Below the pieces are notes generated by a model that searched no databases, was not told the DNA's origin, and saw only the letters and a program-made list of their open reading frames with translations. Shown here in pieces: positions 34,490 to 45,739 of a DNA stretch of 64,000 bases. Each line of letters opens with the position of its first letter. The stretch's first letter is position 1. Position numbers and translations under genes: made by a program. The stretch comes from Cladochytrium replicatum (Eukaryota; Chytridiomycota; Chytridiomycetes; Cladochytriales; Cladochytriaceae), in NCBI GenBank assembly GCA_025526935.1, contig JAHLKD010000074.1:238247-302246 (forward strand). The letters are read 5' to 3'.

Positions 34490-34876
34490 GGCGCGGCAGT
34501 TGCAGGCTGCTTTCGACAAGGCTTCTGAAGATGTGCACAAGCTCACCTACAAGCCCTCCAACAATGAGCTGCTCTCCCTCTACGCGCACTTCAAGCAGGG
34601 CACAGTGGCAACACCACCAGTATATCGAAAAACTCAGCCAACTGTTCTTTTCATTGTTTGGCTGAACTTTCTTTTTTTTTTAAAATTAAGATCGTCCCAG
34701 TATGCTTGACTTCCAGGGCCGCGCCAAGTGGGACGCCTGGAACAACCTCAAAGGCATTTTATGTTGTGTCATCACACTTTTGTTCATATATAACTGACGT
34801 GAACCAAGGCATGAGCAAGAAGGATGCCCAGGCAGCATACATCAAGATCGTCGAGGGTCTCCAGTCCAAGCAATAA
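34490..34876 (+). CDS. ACB1: acyl-CoA-binding protein (ACBP)
   Basis: Small cytosolic carrier of long-chain acyl-CoA. Exons: from the acceptor at ~34,498 to 34,619 ([35 protein letters not shown]), 34,691-34,753 ([18 protein letters not shown]) and 34,809-34,876 ([17 protein letters not shown]). KWDAW and YxHFKQ are the ACBP signatures that hold the CoA. The last intron (34,754-34,808) is GC-AG. Reading phase does not close over the first intron with the obvious sites (one base short), so either a small sequence error or an unusual splice is present. The start exon upstream was not fixed. Confidence 0.85.
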
Positions 34877-35039
34877 GTTCGAGCACGCTGAGCTGCTCCA
34901 CTTTCTGCTTGCCACAGTTTTCATTGGCTTCCATGAGAATTTGCAGTGTGTTTTTAATCTTTTTTTGCGGACTACCAAATATAAAAATAGCTGGATGAAA
35001 AATGCATCACGCGCCTGTGTAGATCAAACCACATCCATG

Positions 35040-36403
35040 TTGCATATTAGCGCGACGATGTTTCCGGTGTTTATCTGCTGTCTGCTGTATAGTGTGGTTC
35101 TGTATCTGTCACCAGAAGTCTCATTTGTTCCTGCAAATCATTCTTCAAAGACAGACTCTCCAAGATTGCAGCTTCAACATTCTGAGGAAATGTGGTACTT
35201 GTATCGACATGAAACAGTGCTTATGAATGTGTTGAGAATTGTTGAGAGAGGCCCATATTCCGACGTAGATGGCGAAGAAGGACAGGCGCAATCCTATCTC
35301 TCATTTGCCCTCGAAAATATTGGAAACAGCTCATGAGATAAGGTGCTTGAGCTTGTGAACTTGTTGTTGGGCTTTGTTGCGAACTCGGAATGTGACATCT
35401 GTGGTCAATCAATCTATGACATTCTCCATACAGAAAAGTATCCAAGCGTCGCTGCGATTGTTGATGATCGTTTCACAGGAATGCATCGCGGAGAGGATAG
35501 TCCAAGATCGCTGCACGGTCTTAGTGTGAAACGCTTCGACACAATGCCTGTTTCTGAAGCGCAATCTGGTCGACAGAAGATTGAACTTTTCGGTTTTTTC
35601 ACCACATATGATTTACATCGCGGTGTATCTTGAAGTATCAGATTCGTTTGACATCCCGTGATGCCGTATCAGAACATTGGTCTATAAGGCGACCACATGA
35701 AGCTGTGATCGAGACACTTGCTAACGCGCTGAAAGTGGGTTCACTAGATCCACTTTACGCCCCCGAGTAGGCATTGTTGTCAAAAATGAGCTGAACTGCG
35801 CTTGGCTTGAGCAAGGCTGTGGTAGACTGCCGATTGATCAAGCTTTGCAGTGTGCCCATCCGGCGCTGCTTGAGCTGATCGTGTCTTCTGGAGCAGATCT
35901 GTCGTCTTACCGATACCACCAATCAGCAAAGAAAGTTGTCAAGAGCAACAGAGGGGATACCCAGCAGGATCTCAGCTTGTTGTTTCTCGTCGCCATGCTG
36001 TGCGACGACATGGACGAGGGTGTCGCCAAGCTGCTGTTTCGGAATGGGTGCCTGCTTGTTCAGGATCGACAGGATTGCGTTGACGTCGGAAGAACTTAGA
36101 GGAAGAGAGCTATCGCAGAGCAAGATAGTTCTGAGACGGCCCCATACAGAAGCCGGGCTTACACCCGTCGTGCAGGATTTTCTGGCGTTGATCGATAAAT
36201 ATGACGGGGACCACCTAGAAGTTCTTATGGAGTGCCCTCGGTTCCCTGCTTACGTCAATGATGCTGTGTTCATAAAGCTGCAAAGGAACACACAAGTATC
36301 GAGAAAGAGGAGAAGAGTGTTTGGCCAAAACAGCTGGTTCGTCGAAGGACAACTGATTGTGAATTGCAAAGTTGTCCTTGCGTTTTGGAAAATGTGCAGT
36401 TGA
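35040..36403 (+). CDS. ankyrin-like multi-exon gene, unresolved
   Basis: Plus-strand frames have the rhythm of ankyrin repeats but are broken by stops that I could not all explain by introns: ELVNLLLGFVANSE with GQSIYDILHTEKYPSVAAIV (35,350-35,470), LPIDQALQCAHPALLELIVS (~35,830-35,890), and LLFLVAMLCDDMDEGVAKLLF (~35,980-36,050). No catalytic domain is visible. It may be a real gene with several short introns or a decaying one. Confidence 0.35.
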
Positions 36404-38856
36404 ACATATCTGATCTGCTTTAGGCTGCGGTTCTTGGTCTTGACAAGTCGCTCACTAATTTTCTGATCCGCACCAGCAACGGCGTGGATTGGAGCCTGAT
36501 TTCTTGGGTCACATTACATAGATGTTAATTTCGTTCCGTATTTTCGGTGCAGAGTTTAGTTAGATTTATAAAAGTTGGTGCAAGCCGGCACTGTTAATTC
36601 AAGACAATGAAATTGAAAGAACAACAATGCTTGGTTCAATCGCTATCTCAGGGCAATTAATTTGCCAACCGCTCAGCACTGCAGCGGCAAGACACTAGAA
36701 ACGGGACTCCGATCATGGCAAGCATTTTGATCATCGAAAGTGTATGGAGACAGCTGAAACAGCTGATGATGGATCAAACCGCTCCAGCAGAGTAAGGAAA
36801 GGAGCAGCAAAATCAACCCATAAATATTAGCAGTTTAACTCTGAGGGGGAGATGACCATTGCAGACATGAGAGCGATAACATCTCCGGCCTGCCCAAACT
36901 AGACCTGCATGACTGTCAAAGTGTCTCATGGCATCAAAATTGCCCTGTAGCGTGGCCCTGTCCATTTTCATGATGTCAATTGTTGCTCTGCCAACATCGG
37001 CTGCCAATGTTTCAGGCTGCAATGAACGACGGTGGTTTATGACATGCAGCAATGTTCCGCATATTCCAGAGATGAAAAATATCCGGATGTTTGGTATGAA
37101 GGACACTATTTTCCAGCCGGGATCGAGGAGACCAAGTATGAGACTGACGTCCAGAACAAGCTTATCGCTGTCCAAGCCTGACACCACCAAAGGGTTCTAC
37201 AGCTGCTTGTTTTCCCTCCACTTCACTTGCGTGTCCACAGTTGGACAAGGAGACTGTCATTGAAGAGACGGGTGATGTTGTGATGAAACTAAAAATGATA
37301 GGTGGGGTGTTGCAGTTACTGTTGCATTGTTTCTGTTCTGAATAGGTGTAGAAAACAGCTGATTCGGTCAAAATATCTCATTTCGCTATCTCAATGAAAA
37401 GGTGGATACAGATCAACAATCCTCACGTTGATCTTATTCATGAATAAAACCAGATCCAATCATTTTTCTTGGGGGACATGAAAAAGTCATGATCATTTAT
37501 CAATTGGGTCATATCTTGATCCCCTGATTGATGTTTTCGGAGGGCACGGAAACCTTCTTTTTCTTCTATCTTTCCAACTAGTGGCAACTTATCTCTTATC
37601 CCCATCTTTTCCTATTTTCCTTTTACAATTTATTAACGGCTAGCGGAGTCTTATTTCGCTGCAATGTTTGATAGGAACATGTTATTTTTGCTCCCTTCCA
37701 CAAAATTGGTCAGTGATTTTGGCTTTAAAAAGGGGCAATCCGCCTCGAAAACAAACCAGACAGCTTATCACAACAATTCTCTTTTTCTCTTGGAAGTACT
37801 GTCTCCTGACAGTTTCGAAAACACCGAAAATCCGGATTTTTGAACTCTCAATACCACATTCCTTCCTTGGTGCTTCACCACATTAGCAACGATGTGGATT
37901 TGGAGGCACGTGAAAATAAATAATGGAGATTGCGAGTGAGGATTGACAAAAGAGATACTGCGGTAGCATTTTGGAGGCAACAATACTTCCTTTCATGGAT
38001 TATCGAAAAATTTTCTGAGCACCTTTTGGGACGGGCGTGGCGCACATTCTCTGTACATTGATGTATTACTCGATACACCGTCTGGTCACCTTCTTAAAAG
38101 CACCCCGTGTCAGCCCCATGCGTCGACCCTCCCAACCAGCACCAAAGCACCAGCTAGGGCGGTCTTCAACAGAGGCACTCTAACGCAGATCCACCCGCGA
38201 AGGCAGATCCGCACAGAGTCATCCTCCCACTCTCCCACTCGGGCAGCGCATGTCCAGCTCATCCTCCACGGTAACAAAGGTGTCTTTTTAGGAAAAGACT
38301 GTAAAGGTAACCGACTAAAACACACGATCCTGTGTAAGTACGGTCATGAAGTTCAACTGGACTCAGGGGAGGGGTTTATATAGGGCAGCGACGCGAAGAA
38401 GGAAGAAGAGAAGAAAAGTGAAAAGAGAAAAATGGGAAGAAAATTGACTGCGGACTACAATTTTCTTTTTACCAAGTGAGATGAAACAGCGATCTGGTGT
38501 TTCAAGATCCAAATAAGTTTGTACTTCGCCAGACAGTACTATAAAGCCGACACGAATCCCTTTCCCGTATGTGAGAATTTGAGTGATGGCAAGCCCACGA
38601 CAAGGACGTCTATTGTCCTTGACGCGCTCGCACCAGGTTGCTGCACTGACCCTCGCGAGACAGCATCTAGAAAATATTTTTTAATTTTGTTCACACTCCC
38701 GCACCAGATTGCTGGACTGAGCCGTCGCAAGGCAGCATCTTTAAACATTTTTTTGATTTTATTTTGTTTTCTAGCGACGTCTTCATTTTCTCCACATTGG
38801 GACTCACCGATTTGACAGCTCGGTTCCAATACGTGAGAGAACACTTCCATTTCATT
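36404..38856. other. 2.4 kb without a supported gene
   Basis: Overlapping frames on both strands at 36,813-37,263 are the only candidates (a secretory-like start on plus, a hydrophobic frame on minus); neither has family signal. The rest is AT-rich. The last ~500 bp contain the VID27 promoter, with a CT/AG-rich purine stretch at 38,395-38,440 and a near-perfect internal repeat of ~60 bp at 38,625-38,750 (GCACCAGRTTGCTG ... AGCATCTWRAA). Confidence 0.4.
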
Positions 38857-41235
38857 ATGTTTCTTCTCAAAGCTCTCGGTGATGTAGTCTGGGGTCGCTC
38901 GGAGGATTCTTACCTCCAGCTCACCAGCGGCCAGCTGATCTACCACAACACCCGCACAAAAACCGCCTCCAAAACCCAGTGCGTCTTCAAAGATGCCACA
39001 GCGACCATCCGCAAGACCACCACTCCATTCAACTACCAGTTTATCATCTCTCGCGTGTTCGAGGAGGGCGAGGAGGAGCTCGAGGAAACGAGCGACGAGC
39101 CCGAAGAGCACGAACGTACCTTCCTTATCGACGAGGTCATCGGACTGCGGAAAACCGGCAAGAGCGGCGGGCCGTACTCGATCACATGGGCAGATCCCGA
39201 CGATGACATGTGCTCGTACGAGTATGCGATCGACGACGGTGTGAATGAGGTGACCGTGGCGGCGTTCGAGCAGATGGTGTACCATTGCATGTTTGAGCGG
39301 AGATACAAGAAGGCATACTCGGAGGCTCAGGACGAGGAGATTGAAAAGTATGTTGCGAGAGTGAAGGCTATTGCAAGGGAGGAGAAGGAAGCGAGTCTTG
39401 CGCCTAAAACCCCGACGAAGGTGGGGACGTCAAAGCTTGTTGGAACACCAGAGACTCCTGCAACACCCTTTGGTCGTCGGCCAATGGATATGTCTGCTGC
39501 AGCGACGCCGACACCAGCCAGGCCATCCAAGCTTGGAGGAAAGGCAGCACCAGAAACACCTGTTGCTGGAATGGCCGGCGCTGCCAGTGGCAAGTCCCCG
39601 AAACTAGCGACCGCAGTTCAGGTCCCGAAAGGAGAGATCCTTTCTTTGGTTCCCTCGCAGCTGTTTGTTTACAACATTGGGAAGATGCAGCACGAGTTCA
39701 GAGGAAACGTGGAGGCGAGCTTGATCGAAACAGAGGAGTACAAGTTTGTGCTCTATGTACGTGATGAGAATCCCAAGCTGTGCTGTGTTGTCGACGACCA
39801 GATGAACGGGCTGTTCTTCAACGAGACACTGAGCTTCCAGTGGAATCAGATGGATGAGAGTGAGGGGTTCTTGTTCTCATGGTCGCTACGGTTCCCCGAT
39901 GTTGGAATGTTTGATCGATTCCGCGACACTTTTGTGAGATGTGTGTATGAAGCCAAGAACCAGGAAGAATTTGAAAAGATGGCACAGTCGGAGAAGAACT
40001 ACATCATCAATGCTTTCCAGGAGGATGTCGAAATGAGTGATGCCGGAGATTGGGTTGAGGATGAAGAGGAGGAGGAAGAGGAAGAAGACGAAGAGGAAGA
40101 CGGGGAGGAAGCTGATGACGACGATGAGGAAGAGGAGCAGGAGGCGTACGAGGCGGGCGAGAAGAACAGTCATCTTGTGGTCGGATACAAGCATGAGCGC
40201 TCATTTGTTTCACGGGGAAACAAAATTGGTGTATTCAAGTACACGGACGACGATCAGCTCGCCCACCACACTACCATCAACGGCATCAAAGATATGAAGG
40301 GAGCAACGTTTTCACCGCGAAAACTGATGCTGCACGAGCAAGATTCATCAATGTTGCTTATGGCACCCAACAATCCCCACAGCATTTTCCGAATGGATCT
40401 CGAAGCCGGGAAAGTGGTTGAGGAATGGAACGTGGACGACATCATGACCGTGGACGAGATTCTTCCCGAGAACAAGTACGCCCAGATGACTCCGCAGAAG
40501 ACTCTTATCGGAATCAACCACAACGCAATCTTCCGCATCGACCCTCGTCTCTCTGGGAAGAAGCGCGTCGACTCTGAGAGCAAGCAGTACGTGACCAAGA
40601 ACCAGTTCAGTTGCGCTGCGACGACAGGCAAAGGCGAGCTTGCTGTTGCAAGCGAGAAGGGCGACATTAGACTGTTCAACAAACTCGGTATCCGTGCCAA
40701 GACCGCCTTGCCTGGACTCGGCGATCCCATCATCGGAATAGATACAACGGAGAACGGGCGGTGGATCGTTGCAACTTGCAAAACTTACATCCTTCTTGTT
40801 AACACCGAGATCCCGAGCGACGAGGGCGGTGTGACCGGAAGCGGACCGACAGGGTTCCAAAAGCCCATGGGCGAGAAGAAGCCCCACCCGAAACGACTGC
40901 AGCTCAAACCCGAGCACGTCGCGTGGATGGGCACGGAAGTAAACTTCACGCCTGCGCATTTCAACGCTGGCGAAGGGGACGAGAAGAGCATTGTGACGTC
41001 GACGGGGCCGTTTGTGATTACATGGAACTTTAGGAGGGTGAAGCAAGGGAAGCTGTGGGATTATCAGATCAAAAAGTATGCGGACAATGTGGTTGCGGAC
41101 AACTTCAAGTTTGGAGCGGACAGGAACATTATTGTGACTTTGCCTGGGAACGTGGAGATGGTGAGCAAGACCAGGTTGCAGACTCCGACAAAGATGCTGA
41201 AGAGCAGGAATGGCGTAGTGAACTCGCCTTATTGA
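38857..41235 (+). CDS. VID27: VID27 protein
   Basis: Homologue of yeast Vid27, linked to vacuolar import and degradation. Single exon, 792 residues from ATG 38,857 (MFLLKALGDVVWG); upstream in-frame codons lack family character. Order: an N-terminal PH-like part (ISRVFEEGEEELEE, GGPYSITWADP), a Pro/Ala/Thr linker, a second PH-like region (LYVRDENPKLCCVVDD), a long Asp/Glu run (about residues 400-430), and a C-terminal beta-propeller (HLVVGYKHERSFVSRG, FRIDPRL, LAVASEKGDIRLF, GRWIVATCKTYILLV, FVITWNFRRVKQG). The family length is ~780. Long opposite-strand frames here are shadows. Confidence 0.94.
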   Translation: MFLLKALGDVVWGRSEDSYLQLTSGQLIYHNTRTKTASKTQCVFKDATATIRKTTTPFNYQFIISRVFEEGEEELEETSDEPEEHERTFLIDEVIGLRKTGKSGGPYSITWADPDDDMCSYEYAIDDGVNEVTVAAFEQMVYHCMFERRYKKAYSEAQDEEIEKYVARVKAIAREEKEASLAPKTPTKVGTSKLVGTPETPATPFGRRPMDMSAAATPTPARPSKLGGKAAPETPVAGMAGAASGKSPKLATAVQVPKGEILSLVPSQLFVYNIGKMQHEFRGNVEASLIETEEYKFVLYVRDENPKLCCVVDDQMNGLFFNETLSFQWNQMDESEGFLFSWSLRFPDVGMFDRFRDTFVRCVYEAKNQEEFEKMAQSEKNYIINAFQEDVEMSDAGDWVEDEEEEEEEEDEEEDGEEADDDDEEEEQEAYEAGEKNSHLVVGYKHERSFVSRGNKIGVFKYTDDDQLAHHTTINGIKDMKGATFSPRKLMLHEQDSSMLLMAPNNPHSIFRMDLEAGKVVEEWNVDDIMTVDEILPENKYAQMTPQKTLIGINHNAIFRIDPRLSGKKRVDSESKQYVTKNQFSCAATTGKGELAVASEKGDIRLFNKLGIRAKTALPGLGDPIIGIDTTENGRWIVATCKTYILLVNTEIPSDEGGVTGSGPTGFQKPMGEKKPHPKRLQLKPEHVAWMGTEVNFTPAHFNAGEGDEKSIVTSTGPFVITWNFRRVKQGKLWDYQIKKYADNVVADNFKFGADRNIIVTLPGNVEMVSKTRLQTPTKMLKSRNGVVNSPY

Positions 41236-41449
41236 GCGCTGTTTTCGGGAGTTGTTGGACCTTTTCGGGTTCTATTGTCTTGGCTGGTACTTTTCAAAGT
41301 GTTGTATCGACATAGTATTGTTCTTAATGACTGCCTCAGTATCTCATTTAAAGCATATAATAGATATCCCACTTGCTCGATGAGCATTAAATGGGGAACA
41401 GTGCAAAATCATATTCGGGCTTCAGGTTAACAGGAACAGATCCAGGTAA

Positions 41450-42042
41450 TTACTCCTCTTGGAGGTATTTGCAGTATCTATCAACAAACTCCTGCTCACC
41501 GGGTCCCGCAAAGAGCTCAGCTTCGTGAATGTAAAATAAGTATGATCGTCCCTAAAACTTCGCTGGAAGCATAATTGTGGACGGCCTAGTTCAGGTGGAA
41601 ACCAGGTGTAATATCTTCGGTTTATCAACGCTTACGTTCTTTCCGCGCTCAGTTTCCGCTGTCAGCCGCCCTATGGTTTCATCTGGCACCTCGCTGACCT
41701 CCACCAAACCCCCTTGACCGCAAGCTTGCCTCACTTCCCCACGCTGGAAATCCTCCCCATCGTAACGACCTTGGTTAGCGGCATCCCCTCCGAGTCCATC
41801 AGCCCTTTTCCCAGCGGTGCCTTTGCAGCGATCAGCATGTACCGCGTGCGGCCGCAGTGGTGCACTTGAATGGTTGCAGACTTGTTGAGATGAGACAACA
41901 CGCCGTTCGAGGGCGACCAGGATGAAAAGGTGGCGTTTGGGAAGTCTAGATGCAGGTGGACGAGGAGGTTGCGATTACGAGCGAGGAGTTGTTTTTCGGC
42001 GAAGCGAGTGGATTTGTTCAGACATTCCCCTGGTGACGACAT
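41450..42042 (-). CDS. unrecognised 151-residue protein
   Basis: Three minus-strand exons, 42042-41743, 41689-41636 and 41551-41450, close in frame (100, 18 and 33 codons) with GTGGGG and GTAAGC donors. I do not recognise the product. It is soluble-looking with no signal peptide: a beta-rich first part (RNLLVHLHLDFP, ATIQVHHCGRTRYMLIAA) and an acidic helical end (YLFYIHEAELFAGPGEQEF). The codon usage of exon 1 is C-ending and typical for host genes here. Tail to tail with VID27 (stops 215 bp apart). The model rests on splice signals only. Confidence 0.5.
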
Positions 42043-42139
42043 AGAAGCCGCCCTCACTGAAGTGACATGAGAAAATGATTCTTATGAAGTTCTGACGGTT
42101 TTTTGTTGCTTGGCCAATTGGGCGTCGTACTGCTGATTA

Positions 42140-43334
42140 TGAGACAGTGTGGGGAAAAAACAATGTGGGCAATGTGCACAGCAAGTGTGGGAGATTTGCA
42201 ATACCTTCATTTCAAGCGGCCTCTCTTCCCAGAAGAGTGGGATGAGACTGAGAAGGCTGGACAGCAAAAGCTTAAGCTTTTGGAAACCAATTGGGGGAGG
42301 CTGCAAATTCTTTTCTGCGCGGCAAAAACGCTTCCGCACGTATTTCACCGTGGAATATTTTCCAGAGGACAATTTCGATTGGGGTACCTGGGTCATTAAT
42401 GGAATCCCCGCGGGTTCAATATTCATATGGTTGAGGTCGAAAACATGAGGGACGCCGAAAATTCTGAGTCGAATTTTGGATGGAGGGATACCATGTTCCG
42501 AGTTTGGAGGGCGATCGCATCAAACCATGGTGTCACTTCTCTTGAAATTCGAACGCTTCCACGCAATATCACCATAGCATAGAGTGAAACCGCGTGGATC
42601 GAATTCCTCGGCCGGCGAGCGACTTTCCATCAGAATCTGGGGCAGTGAGAACGGCGCCGGGTGGAATTGTAATACAACAGAAGGATACATAGACTTTTTG
42701 GACAGTTCGTAAGTTCACTTTTACAACAGTCTTCAAACCTGCGGTTTTTAGAGATTGTTGCAGACAAAGACAGTCCGTACGGACGGAGGGATTTTTTGAT
42801 GCAGTTTTTCCTCGCTGGACCTGGGAGTCGATAACATACCCAGCGTCCGAGAACTGCGGCTCCAGAAATATTTCCATGACGAAGATCTGGGCGAGTTTAT
42901 TTGCGGACATTAGACCACCATCGAGAGCGTTTCTTTGGTCAATCGTATAGGCCCTGAGCCGGATGATACGAAAATCACGCCTTGGGCGGATCTGTTCGCT
43001 GCGATTCGAGCGAGCAAACCAGCAACGCTAAAACAGTTTGTCATCAGGAACGACAAAGTCCCGATGTCTCTCGACGAGGAATTCGGCAGAAGCGGACGAA
43101 CCCTGACGAACAAAGGAGAAGTTGGAGGAGGAACAGGCAAAGAGGGTTCGTGAGAGAATGAAGGCTGACCCCGAGCTCAGGTTGTTCCACTACGCACACC
43201 TGGAGGATAAGTACGGAACGGTGTATGCAACGCGCGAACTTATTGTGAAACGTTTCGATATTGACCAGGATCAGGGTGATTACGACCACCTGATGTTGAT
43301 TGTAAATACCAATGCAGCAAGGCCAGTATTCTAG
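42140..43334 (+). CDS. F-box/LRR-like hypothetical gene, possibly broken
   Basis: Plus-strand coding style is clear in 42,700-43,334: VRELRLQKYFHDEDLGEFI, then (frame kept past a TAG at ~42,911) ITPWADLFAAIRASKPATL, LSLDEEFGRSG, and a helical end with RMKADPELRLFHYAHLEDKY to the stop at 43,332. The layout of repeated leucine-rich phrases recalls F-box/LRR proteins that are numerous in fungi, but no F-box was seen. The part before 42,700 is less certain. The stop inside the frame could be an intron boundary or damage. Confidence 0.35.
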
Positions 43335-44894
43335 ATTACACTGTTCAATCACATCATTAAATCTCGAAGTTTAGAATGATGGTGTTAGTTTTGAACGTGA
43401 AGCGAAGGATTGGAAGTGACCCATACAGACACTCAGCCCAAAGTAGCCTAAACACACAAGTTGCAGATTCAAAATCTCATCGGTCCAAGTCCACTCCAGA
43501 ATGCAATAAGTGTACAAGCGCCAGAGCACAAGCTGTATGGTGCTATGGGTAATGATGGAGCCGATCACTCCGATGGGTCTGAGCATTCACGTCCAGGGCG
43601 TTTCGTAATCGCTTCCCAGCTGCACGATGCTCTAAGATACCAAGATGTCCCAGCGAGATCCGAATGGACATTTCTCTCAACTCTAGATCATCAAAAACTC
43701 CACTAATCGCTCTGTCTTCTCTTAAACTTGCAAAAGAATCGGCTACAAGCGCGGAGGGCAACCCGACCAGAGGAGGAAGGCATCCCTGTTAACAATAATC
43801 TTGACTACTTCGGACGTTGAAGAGAAAGAGTGTTCGCCATGGTTTGGAGTTGCACATCAATTCGTGGTAGGAAGAAGTGATAATACGGAACTTGTATAGT
43901 TGTTGCTTTGCTAATCTTCATTCTCGGAACTTGAAGTTACATCAGACTCTTCGTCTGAATATCCAATTAAACCATCCGGGAAGGAACAACTGCTGGCGTA
44001 CTCGAGGGCTGGTACAATTAGAGTGCGTCGCACACCATGATTGATTGAGGAGGATCGAACGACTTGTTACATCGTTCTTTGCAGTTGTATCGAATGCGAT
44101 GGCATTGCCGTTTGCCAAGATGACAGCAGCTTCTCGAGCAAATCGCGATTCTTTCTCGACATTGCCTAATCGATTGCCTCATGCATGTCAAGCTCTTCAC
44201 GTTTCCGAAGGATCAATCTGAATCGTCCAACCCCAACAAACCCTCTGATGTTCCAAAATGTATCGCAGGGCTTCGGGTTGTTTAGAAATACTGAGATCAC
44301 TGTTGCCGCGAGGTGACCAAGCGATGCCATCGCGCCAATTTTTTATCAACTCCACTTTCGTGTAATTGGCGTATCACCTCAATATCCCAGTTAAGCATAT
44401 CTTTCTCACATTATGCAGGATCAAGAGCAGATTGATGTCGTTGTTGATTGCTCTGTTGTACTCAAATTATCTCAATACCCGAGGTTGAGGTAGAAGAAAC
44501 ACCTAGATGTCCCAAAGCTGCAGAGATATAGCACTTCAGTCGCATTTTTCTCTATGATCAACTCAGAAGTTCCAGATCACCAAACGCCCCCAATTAATTG
44601 GTCCTTCGCTTTTAGGTGAGTTCAAGCAGTGCATCCACATCCCACATCATGTTGACTTCTGTACATATTGCCTGGTCGGTTTCGTCATTTATCATTTCGA
44701 AGATTTTGGAGGTGTTCTTTCCATTTGTTGAAGAACGAGTGTATTACCCGATTAACGTTCCTGACTTTTTCCAATCCTTGAGATACTTTTTCTGGGTGTC
44801 TCCTCGGTGTCTCAAATACTCTCCATTTAAAGTTTGCGTCCCACCCGACCGAATTTCTCGTCTCGTCAAAACTGCAAACTCTCAACCAAAAGCC
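43335..44894. other. 1.5 kb without a supported gene
   Basis: Short frames only, on both strands. Immediately before 44,895 a long open stretch (44,616 onward) is in frame with the next gene but reads as 5' UTR/promoter rather than protein: it is hydrophobic, CT-rich at the end, and unlike the gene that follows. Confidence 0.4.
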
Positions 44895-45422
44895 ATGGCT
44901 GACGAACAAGACCGCGGGATCCTCTCCGACCTCGCTGCTAAGGTGACTGGCTCTGCATCCACTGCTCTATCCACCGAGGAAAAGAAGGACAGCCACACCG
45001 GGCTCAAGATCGGCGCGGGCATCCTTGGTGTCGCCGCGGTCGCGGGTAAATAACATTGGTCGTCGGTCAATCCGTCAGCTTTCATGTTGTCGGATTGGAT
45101 GGCATCCATATCTCGCTTTGTTTTGTATCTGTTGTATTGACATTTTTGTATCCCCCAAGGAGTTGGCTACCTCGCCTACGACCAGTGGATTAAACACCAT
45201 AACAAGGCCGACGACGAGCACGCAAAGGAAGAGTTCAAGAAGATCGCCGTTGAGAAGGAGAAGGCCCACGAAGAAAAGAAGGAAGACAAGGAAAAGTCAA
45301 AGGACAAGGAAGGAAAGAAGGAAAAGAAGGACAAGAAGGTGAAGAAGGACAAAAAGGAAAAGAAGGAGAAGAAGGATGATGGCGACTCGAGCAGCTCCAG
45401 CTCGGACAGCGACAGCGACTGA
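44895..45422 (+). CDS. small glycine-zipper/lysine-rich protein, function unknown
   Basis: Two exons, 44895-45045 and 45160-45422, give 137 residues. The N-terminal half has a polar start (MADEQDRGILSDLAAKV) and a short hydrophobic glycine-rich segment (IGAGILGVAAVAGGVGYLAY) that spans the splice site and could enter a membrane. The C-terminal half is almost only Lys/Glu/Asp and ends in a Ser/Asp run. Similar small fungal proteins of unknown role exist. The ATG at 44,895 is in a good context (AGCCATGGC). Confidence 0.6.
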
Positions 45423-45739
45423 GCGGTTGGACCTTTAGGACTAATAAAATGCGCGGTTTTCATGCCTGAAGGGACATTGAGCTATGCAATAAAAAGTCAA
45501 ATCGTTTTTGCTTACTTCGCCGAGTTTCTCCTCATCCTTTCCACACACACAACAAAAGTTTCTGGCACAATGTCGGGATTGCCTCTGTCCATCATCCCAC
45601 TAACCAACTGCTCTTCCACCAAGCCTGCCCTCTGTCATTGATCGCATCTTCTGTTCATCTCAAGACCACTCAACCTCCACTAATCAATCACCTCGCCCTC
45701 TCCGCTAGCACAATCCAACGCCTCATCAGTCCACTTCAT

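Noticed and set aside
38539-39285. 248-codon minus-strand frame opposite VID27
   Set aside because: It is a by-product of the C-ending codons of VID27 on the plus strand; the plus frame has clear family signal.
40348-41046. 232-codon minus-strand frame opposite VID27
   Set aside because: Shadow of the VID27 propeller region; no own signal.
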